Below the pieces are notes generated by a model, which saw nothing but the letters and a program-made list of their open reading frames with translations, was not told the origin of the DNA and searched no databases. DNA of 64,000 bases from Eubacteriaceae bacterium (GTDB lineage: Bacteria > Bacillota > Clostridia > Oscillospirales > Acutalibacteraceae). The stretch is taken from NCBI GenBank assembly GCA_021770095.1, contig JAETRQ010000012.1, positions 26,781 to 90,780 of the forward strand, written 5' to 3'. Every line of letters begins with the position of its first letter. Positions within the stretch are counted from its first letter, which is position 1. Shown here piece by piece: positions 58,304 through 64,000 of this stretch. The position numbers were made by a program, and so were the translations under genes.

Positions 58304-58750
58304 TTAGATTTTTGATGAATGAGTTTTTAAATATTCTTCAAGTATATTACTTGCTGATGCAACTATTTCTGAACAGGGGCGTTTTTTGTAATATTGAGCG
58401 GTTCGTTCTTCCGGAACAGGTGAATCTGCACCTTTAATATTTAATCCCAAAAGTTCACGGCAGACAACAGAGCCGTGTTCATTTTTGAATTTATCGGCAA
58501 CTTCCTGAACTCTCTCATAGATTTTGCCTTTATCTTCATTATATATTGCAGAAATTACAAATGTCATGCCGGATACAGCACCGCATACTTCTCTCATTCT
58601 GCCCATACCGCCACCGAATCCGATAGTCAGTTTTTTAACCAACTCCTCATCAAGATTCATTTCTTCAGCAAAAGCGGCAGCAACTGCCTGCGAACAGTTG
58701 CATCCTGATAAAAATAATTGTTTTGATTTTTCTCCTTTAGTCATATACAT
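58304..58750 (-). CDS. C_GCAxxG_C_C family redox-like protein
   Basis: The 148-aa protein carries the name-giving Cys pattern: GCNCSQAV near residue 17, CGAVSGM near 56, then CREL and CSEI later. Proteins of this family are small, with a possible metal or electron-transfer role, and are common in anaerobes. The start ATG overlaps the stop of the upstream zinc-ribbon gene (TAATG), so the two are coupled. It is the first chromosomal gene beyond the tRNA. Confidence 0.9.
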   Translation of the reverse strand: MYMTKGEKSKQLFLSGCNCSQAVAAAFAEEMNLDEELVKKLTIGFGGGMGRMREVCGAVSGMTFVISAIYNEDKGKIYERVQEVADKFKNEHGSVVCRELLGLNIKGADSPVPEERTAQYYKKRPCSEIVASASNILEEYLKTHSSKI

Positions 58751-59469
58751 TAGTCCATATCATTCATATTTTCTGTTCCGTTGCTGTCAGGTGTTTCCAC
58801 AGGATTAAATACAGCAGAGAAACTTTTGTTTTCATTAGCGGTGAAAGAGTACTTTGCTTTGTTGCTTACTTTGACACCGTCAGAATACCAACCGTCAAAA
58901 ACATATCCGTCATCAGCACTGGCAGTGATTGTTACTTTGCTGCCGTTATTGAACTGACCCGCACCTGAGACAGAACCACCGCCGCTGCTGCTGACATTGA
59001 TATACCAAGTCTGAACAGTAGTTTGCTGGGTTGTAGTTGTTGTGGTGGTTGTGGTGGTCGTTCTTTTTTCCGTCGTCTGCTGCGTGGTGGAAACAGTTGT
59101 ACGCTCAGTACTTTCCTGCGTAGTGGAAATTTCTGTGGTAGTATCTTCTTTTGCCTTTGATTTACTGCTTGCAACGACTGCAACAGATGCAATCACAGCA
59201 ACAAGAACTACAACGAGAATAGCAATCACAATAATGCTCTTTTTTTCTGTTCCGTCTTTAGGATTTTCAGGTTTATTGTTGTTCATTGGTTCAGACGGCT
59301 GATTGACAGGTTCATCAGTTATAGGACTTGTCACGGTATTGAAAGTCTGTGTTTTGTCATTTGCAGGAACAGTGTTATCTATATTTTCTTCATCATAAAG
59401 CGGAGAACCGCATGTTTCACAAATATATCTGTTGTCGTCATTATATGTTCCGCAATTTTTACATCTCAT
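58750..59469 (-). CDS. Zinc-ribbon, Thr-rich membrane protein with InlB-like repeat
   Basis: The N-terminus is a zinc ribbon (CKNCGTYNDDNRYICETCGSPL in content, residues 3-24). A polar linker, one membrane helix (about 78-102), a Thr-rich stalk with TTTTTTTTTTT (about 110-150), and an outer InlB-type repeat (DDGYVFDGWYSDG) follow. The zinc ribbon should be in the cytosol and the repeat outside. It may sense or bind wall or matrix components. The start follows AAGGAG. No obvious link to the ICE. Confidence 0.85.
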   Translation of the reverse strand: MRCKNCGTYNDDNRYICETCGSPLYDEENIDNTVPANDKTQTFNTVTSPITDEPVNQPSEPMNNNKPENPKDGTEKKSIIVIAILVVVLVAVIASVAVVASSKSKAKEDTTTEISTTQESTERTTVSTTQQTTEKRTTTTTTTTTTTQQTTVQTWYINVSSSGGGSVSGAGQFNNGSKVTITASADDGYVFDGWYSDGVKVSNKAKYSFTANENKSFSAVFNPVETPDSNGTENMNDMD

Positions 59470-59701
59470 AATTTTGATTACTCCTTATATTTCGGAAACC
59501 GAAAGATATTAAAATTTGGTTACAATTATTATAGCACAGCAATTATAAAATCTCAACAAATATATCTGGAAAATAAATACAAATTAAAAATATATCAGCC
59601 AATTTTAAATTTACTATTGACTTTTTGGGCAATTTAATATAAATTTAATATGTAGTGTTTTGTATAAACGATTCGTACAATTTTGAAAGGGGAATCCTGA
59701 A

Positions 59702-60667
59702 ATGAACAAATATGTGAAAAAAGGTTTATGTCTTGCACTTGCAGTAGGACTTATTGCAACTTCATTTGCCGGTTGTAAGAAAGTTAATTACGTAACGAAT
59801 GGTGCAATTCAGGCAATCAATGAAATTAAAGACGGCAGTTGGCAGAATACTGATGATACAGTATCTGAAGAAGATTTTGATGCTCCTGTTATTGATGAAT
59901 TTGCGGCAGGTACATACGGCGGCGTAGAATTCAAGTCGGTTGAAGATGTTGTTAATTTCTATGTTGAGTCTTATAACTATTCTAAGACTCTTATGGCAGA
60001 TTATATTGATGACAGCGGTGCTAAGCAGTCTTGGTATAAACTTCTTGGTGAAGAAAATCTTGAAGTTGGCGGAATTAAGATTGACGGTTCAGAAAATCCA
60101 ACTATCAATAAACTTGTTCCAGGTATTGTCGGCGGTTTGTATACTCCTGGTCTTAACGGACTTGTTCCGAGTACAAACAGAAATCCTGATCTTGACACAG
60201 ATGAATGGGATGGCAACGGTGAAACACTTGTAACAAGCCGTCTTGTTGCAGACGATATTGTTACTGCTAATGTTACAGACAATGGTGATGGTACAATCAC
60301 ACTCAAGATGCAGCCGAAGGCAGTTAATATGAGTGCTCCGGGTAAAGACGCACAGGGACATATGTTCCAGTCTCTCGGTGCTATTGATAAGACTGTTGAC
60401 AGTATTACTATGCTGAGCTGGTCTGAAGGTACAACTGCTGAAAACTGTAAGGTAAATTATTACGGCGGTGTTGCTACTGTTACAATCAATACATCTTCAA
60501 AAGAAATCACAAGTGCTGAATATGTAATGATTGCTAAGGTTGCAGTTAATCATGCAAACATTACCGTAATTAAAGATAAGAGCGCTTCTCTCGATGTTAC
60601 AATGACATGGAAATATCCTGCATCTGATGAATATCTTAAGACAAGCAAAGGCGTTACACGTGCATAA
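59702..60667 (+). CDS. Lipoprotein of unknown function
   Basis: The 321-aa protein has a lipoprotein signal peptide with a lipobox SFAGC (Cys about 25). The mature part has Gly/Asp-rich loops and beta-type stretches (CKVNYYGGVATVTINTSSKEITSAEYVMI in content). I recognise no family. The start ATG follows GAAAGGGG. It is monocistronic with a good terminator. Confidence 0.85.
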   Translation: MNKYVKKGLCLALAVGLIATSFAGCKKVNYVTNGAIQAINEIKDGSWQNTDDTVSEEDFDAPVIDEFAAGTYGGVEFKSVEDVVNFYVESYNYSKTLMADYIDDSGAKQSWYKLLGEENLEVGGIKIDGSENPTINKLVPGIVGGLYTPGLNGLVPSTNRNPDLDTDEWDGNGETLVTSRLVADDIVTANVTDNGDGTITLKMQPKAVNMSAPGKDAQGHMFQSLGAIDKTVDSITMLSWSEGTTAENCKVNYYGGVATVTINTSSKEITSAEYVMIAKVAVNHANITVIKDKSASLDVTMTWKYPASDEYLKTSKGVTRA

Positions 60668-60696
60668 TTAATGCTCAATCTTAATAATACAAAACG

Positions 60697-60728
60697 ACAG
60701 CCCTGCATTATGCGGGGCTGTTTTTTGT
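60697..60728 (+). terminator. Intrinsic terminator
   Basis: ACAGCCCTGC pairs with GCGGGGCTGT with a 5-base loop, then TTTTTT. Confidence 0.93.
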
Positions 60729-60769
60729 ATTTGAAGTTATGTACAGATTTTTAATTTTTTATTTTTATC

Positions 60770-60798
60770 TTGCACAATATTTCATTGTTATGTATAAT
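60770..60798 (+). promoter_or_regulatory. Promoter of membrane protein gene
   Basis: TTGCAC (60770-60775), 17 bases, TATAAT (60793-60798). Between it and the ATG lies a hairpin ATTTTGC/GCAAAAAT at about 60824-60842. Confidence 0.7.
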
Positions 60799-60852
60799 AA
60801 AATGTATATAATAAAAAGAATGATTTTGCGAATGCAAAAATAAGGAGTTTTT

Positions 60853-62724
60853 ATGAACGAAAAAATGCCGAATATGGATTATGATGCTGATGAAGTAATC
60901 AATGAATTCAAAGAAAAAATTAAATGGCCTAAAAAAGGCGAAGTTCAGGCAGTTGTTAAACCGACAAAGCTGCCGCTCAGAATACTGATTTCTTTATTAA
61001 TTACTGCAGTTATTGGTGCGGCAGCATATTATATGATGCTTCCTGCACTCAATATTCACGATTCACAACTTTATATGTTTGTTATTCTTCTTGTGGCTGT
61101 GTTTATGATTGTATTCTCATTTGCCTGTAATGCAAACAAAAAGATTGAACGTAAAGAGTATGTTAAGAAAAAATCAATTGTTCCGATAATTATTGTCGCT
61201 GTGATTGCAGTTGTTATGGCAGTCGGATTCCTTACCGGTATAACTCTTTTCAGAGCGAATTCCTATAGCCAGTTGATGACGGTTGAGGAGGGTAATTTTG
61301 AAACTGATTTTGAGGAAATCAGTTATGATAAAGTACCGAGAATTGATGCTGTACGTGCACATACACTTGCAGACCAGCAGTTAGGCTCACTGTCTGAATA
61401 CAAGAGCCAGTATGTTGTTTCTGCTCATTCAACACAGATTAACTATAAAAATACACCTGTACGTGTTGCATACCTTGAATATGCAGATTTTTTCAAATGG
61501 ATTAATAACACAAAAGACGGTTTACCGGCATATATGTTTATTGACCTTGTAAGCCAAAAAGTTACTGCTGTTAATTGCGTCGATCAGTTTGGTGAGGGTA
61601 TTAAATATTCACCTACAGAACTGTTTAATGAAAAAATTTATCGTCATCTTCGTTTCCAGTATCCGACAGCACTTTTGGATACACCTAATTTTGAAATTGA
61701 TGATACTATGCACCCATATTGGATTACTGCCGTTTTGGATAAAACAATCGGTCTTTTCGGCGGTACAGATGTTAAGGGCGTAATCATTACGGATGCACTT
61801 AATGGTGAAAGTAATTATTATGATATTGAAGAAGTAAGAACAAGTGCCGATCTCAGCTGGATAGATGTTGTTTACAGTGAGTCTTTGCTTATTGAACAGT
61901 ATAACTATTACGGAAAGCTTCAGAATGGTTTTTGGAACTCTCTGATTTTCCAGAATGATGTTAATATTGCATCAAGCGGCAGCGGTAATATTGCAATGGA
62001 CGATGATGTATGGGTATATACCGGTGTAACATCATCTGAGGCTGATGCATCAAACTTTGGTTTTGTTCTTTGTAATCAACGTACGAAAGAAACAAGATAT
62101 TATGAGAATGCCGGAGCAATGGAAGAGGCTGCACAGAAGTCTGCAAAAGATGCTGTTCAGAACTATGGATACAATGCAACATTCCCTATCCTGCTCGGTA
62201 TTGACAGCACCCCAACTTATTTTATGTCTCTTTATGGTGACAGTAATACAGTAAAAGGCTATGCTTTTGTAAGCCTTGAGGATAAAACAGTTGTAGGAAC
62301 AGGATTGCTTGATGTTGCCAAGAGTGATGCTAAAGCACTCAACAGTGCACTTGAGAATTATATTGACGCACTTAAAGAAAAAGGCGTTGCAGATGATGTT
62401 GATAAAGACGATATTATAGTCGATGAAGCTGATATGGAAAGTTCTGATAATAATGATCAGCCATCAACCGATGTTCCTCCTGTTGATAATAATGATGCAC
62501 CAGAGGTTAAAGACGGCGTAGTTACAGGTGAGGTAACAGATATTAAAACATCTGTTAATAATGGCAATACGGTATATTACCTTCAGATTGACGGCGGTGA
62601 GTATTATTACATCAAAGTGACTGATGCAATGGAAGTACTCCTTGTCAATAAGGGTGATAAAATAACAGTTGAGTTTGAAAAAACAAGTGATACCTTCATT
62701 CCTGCAACAGCAATCAAAAGATAA
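60853..62724 (+). CDS. Large membrane protein, 623 aa
   Basis: Three membrane segments lie at about residues 45-65, 72-92 and 112-135, followed by a long outer domain (about 150-505) without a named family, a Asp/Asn-rich linker, and a C-terminal small beta domain (VVTGEVTDIKTSVNNGNTVYYL) resembling an OB-type fold. The start follows AAGGAG under a consensus-like promoter. I cannot suggest a function beyond a surface-exposed membrane protein. Confidence 0.85.
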   Translation: MNEKMPNMDYDADEVINEFKEKIKWPKKGEVQAVVKPTKLPLRILISLLITAVIGAAAYYMMLPALNIHDSQLYMFVILLVAVFMIVFSFACNANKKIERKEYVKKKSIVPIIIVAVIAVVMAVGFLTGITLFRANSYSQLMTVEEGNFETDFEEISYDKVPRIDAVRAHTLADQQLGSLSEYKSQYVVSAHSTQINYKNTPVRVAYLEYADFFKWINNTKDGLPAYMFIDLVSQKVTAVNCVDQFGEGIKYSPTELFNEKIYRHLRFQYPTALLDTPNFEIDDTMHPYWITAVLDKTIGLFGGTDVKGVIITDALNGESNYYDIEEVRTSADLSWIDVVYSESLLIEQYNYYGKLQNGFWNSLIFQNDVNIASSGSGNIAMDDDVWVYTGVTSSEADASNFGFVLCNQRTKETRYYENAGAMEEAAQKSAKDAVQNYGYNATFPILLGIDSTPTYFMSLYGDSNTVKGYAFVSLEDKTVVGTGLLDVAKSDAKALNSALENYIDALKEKGVADDVDKDDIIVDEADMESSDNNDQPSTDVPPVDNNDAPEVKDGVVTGEVTDIKTSVNNGNTVYYLQIDGGEYYYIKVTDAMEVLLVNKGDKITVEFEKTSDTFIPATAIKR

Positions 62725-62740
62725 ATTTTATGGTATATTT

Positions 62741-62774
62741 AAAGGCGATTTCAATTTTGAAATCGCCTTTTCCT
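62741..62774. terminator. Bidirectional terminator
   Basis: AAAGGCGATTTCA pairs with TGAAATCGCCTTT between the convergent membrane protein and YlbJ genes. Confidence 0.92.
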
Positions 62775-63798
62775 AATTTGTTTTAAATTTTTTTGATGAT
62801 AAATCTGCAATGAAGATAAATGATCCTGCAACCATGAGGCAGGAAAGAAGTAGATTAACACTTGAAAACTGAGCAACATTTGTTGCCGAGTTTGAAAAAA
62901 CGGCAGTTTGGGCAGGGAAAATGATTAATATTAATTTTGTATAACAATATGACAGCAATGCGGAAAAAATCCTGAAAAACAAAAAATCCGTATATTTCAT
63001 TTTTGCTTTACCAATACATTGCAGGATTTGAAAATGTATACATATTCCTCCGAAAGATAAATAAGCACTGATTTGCGGTAAGGAAAATTTGCAGTCATCA
63101 CCGCAGATGCCGCTTGTTATTTCTATAAACGGCATAATACTTTGCGGGAGGTTGATTATATTGTTAATTGCACAGAACAGTATGATAAATGCAGTGATGT
63201 TCAGAACGGATTTTACAGCACTGTTTGTAGCATCTGTCAGTATATCGCTGATATTTTTGTTTTCACTGAAAGAATAGAATTTATTGTACTCTCTTTTTTC
63301 GGTAAAAGACAAAATGATTCCAATCGTTATGGCTGACAGTATGTTTGAAAGAAAAAGTATTGTACCCTTTTTTAAACTTCCCATTGTGGCAGAACCAACA
63401 GCAGTGATAATAAACCCACATCCGCCGCAGAAATTGAATCTCAGCAGTCTTCTTGCTTGTTTTTCATCAATTTCTCCTCCCGCTAACAGTTCATTTGTCA
63501 ACAATGCCCCTGTGGGATAACCGCCGACCAGACCGAAAAGAATAGCAGGGAATGTTATTTGCGGCAGATTGAAAATATATGTTGATATGAATCCTGCACT
63601 TTTTGCAATAATGTCTTTAGCACTGCTTTTCATAATCATATAAAAGATTATCAATAGTGGTAAAAGGCTGGGGATAATCGTGTTCTCGGCAAGTGCCAGC
63701 CCTTCAATTGCACCATTCCTTGCTTCGGATGAAAATATGATAATTATAATGGATAATGTTACGAGGGATATAAGTGTTAATATATTTTTTTTATTCAT
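62773..63798 (-). CDS. ylbJ: YlbJ-like sporulation integral membrane protein
   Basis: The 341-aa protein has eight or more membrane segments and the pattern of the nucleoside-transporter Gate family: IIPSLLPLLIIFYMI near residue 40, GLVGGYPTGALLTNEL at about 85-100, and NFCGGCGFII at about 120. This is the YlbJ/SpoVV type, needed for dipicolinate uptake or spore coat maturation in Firmicutes. The start is ATG 63798 after AGGTGG; the frame is open further upstream without a ribosome site. It supports a spore-forming or ex-spore-forming host. Confidence 0.88.
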   Translation of the reverse strand: MNKKNILTLISLVTLSIIIIIFSSEARNGAIEGLALAENTIIPSLLPLLIIFYMIMKSSAKDIIAKSAGFISTYIFNLPQITFPAILFGLVGGYPTGALLTNELLAGGEIDEKQARRLLRFNFCGGCGFIITAVGSATMGSLKKGTILFLSNILSAITIGIILSFTEKREYNKFYSFSENKNISDILTDATNSAVKSVLNITAFIILFCAINNIINLPQSIMPFIEITSGICGDDCKFSLPQISAYLSFGGICIHFQILQCIGKAKMKYTDFLFFRIFSALLSYCYTKLILIIFPAQTAVFSNSATNVAQFSSVNLLLSCLMVAGSFIFIADLSSKKFKTN

Positions 63799-63914
63799 AA
63801 TACCACCTGAAAAATATATGAATGATAAGAGGTGTATTATGCAATATAAAATAAAAACAGATAAAGGTTTATAACCTTTATCTGTTTTGTTTTGTCTCTT
63901 CAGCAAAGACTCAA

Positions 63915-63933
63915 CCCCCGGTTCAACCGGGGG
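63915..63933. repeat. Short perfect palindrome
   Basis: CCCCCGGTT-C-AACCGGGGG is a 9-bp perfect inverted repeat. Another, CTCGCC/GGCGAG, follows at 63960-63984. They may be a terminator or the end of an IS200/IS605-type element, but the window stops before this can be decided. Confidence 0.4.
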
Positions 63934-64000
63934 AAATAAAAAGCTTTAGTAAAAATAAACTCGCCGAGCTTAATGCAAGGCGAGAGTATTGGCGAAAAAA

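Noticed and set aside
60824..60842. ATTTTGC/GCAAAAAT hairpin as a fifth leader RNA element
   Set aside because: It lacks the CCTTCTG anti-SD strand and stands before a chromosomal gene; the similarity is limited to one short AT-rich stem.

Overview
The window looks like a low-G+C Clostridia genome, most likely Ruminococcus-like (Oscillospiraceae). The evidence is AT-rich sequence, strong AGGAGG ribosome sites, a YlbJ-type sporulation membrane protein in the flanking chromosome, and a conjugation module of the Tn1549 type found in gut Firmicutes. No database search was possible, so family names rest on recognised motifs and remembered family resemblance.

Positions 1 to about 58,050 are one large integrative and conjugative element (ICE) whose left end lies outside the window. 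(a) 1-8,160 holds an accessory block: a C5 and an N6-adenine methyltransferase, an ArdA-like anti-restriction protein, and DUF4314, DUF3849, YodL/DUF3846, AbrB-like and SpoVG-like proteins. (b) 8,200-25,900 is the type IV secretion block: a lipoprotein, a thioester/Cna-B surface adhesin and its class B sortase, a VirB2-like pilin, VirB6, PrgI/VirB3 and VirB4 proteins, an NlpC/P60 hydrolase, HU, a Y-family polymerase and a pentapeptide-repeat protein. (c) 25,900-32,690 is the DNA-processing block: an oriT-like region, MobC, a relaxase with Sel1 repeats, a DUF3991/TOPRIM protein, the VirD4/TraG coupling protein and a winged-helix protein.

(d) 32,700-53,800 is cargo and regulation: two SLOG-type proteins, XRE regulators, a two-gene set of tandem CxxC zinc modules, a minus-strand RHS polymorphic-toxin locus with a displaced tip cassette, putative immunity genes and an ECF sigma/anti-sigma pair, then a LexA-like repressor with a UmuC-type polymerase. 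(e) 53,800-58,050 is the integration module: a possible structured RNA, a MazF-like toxin, an excisionase, a tyrosine integrase, a NYN-domain protein and integrase arm-type repeats ending beside a tRNA-Arg(ACG) gene. Beyond the tRNA lies chromosome: a C_GCAxxG_C_C protein, a zinc-ribbon Thr-rich membrane protein, a lipoprotein, a large membrane protein and YlbJ.

Three things stand out. First, about a dozen otherwise unrelated cytosolic ICE proteins, including the relaxase and the TOPRIM protein, end in a similar tail: usually acidic or serine-rich residues, then small residues, then a terminal Met. This could be a secretion or sorting signal for the conjugation machine. Second, four conjugation-module genes share a leader RNA in which the ribosome site is paired away by a CCTTCTG anti-SD strand, and the intervening CGCAAAA can pair with an upstream TTTTGCG. 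Third, two adjacent genes encode at least ten tandem copies of a ClpX-like zinc module under a strong promoter whose palindromic operator recurs near other ICE regulatory genes.
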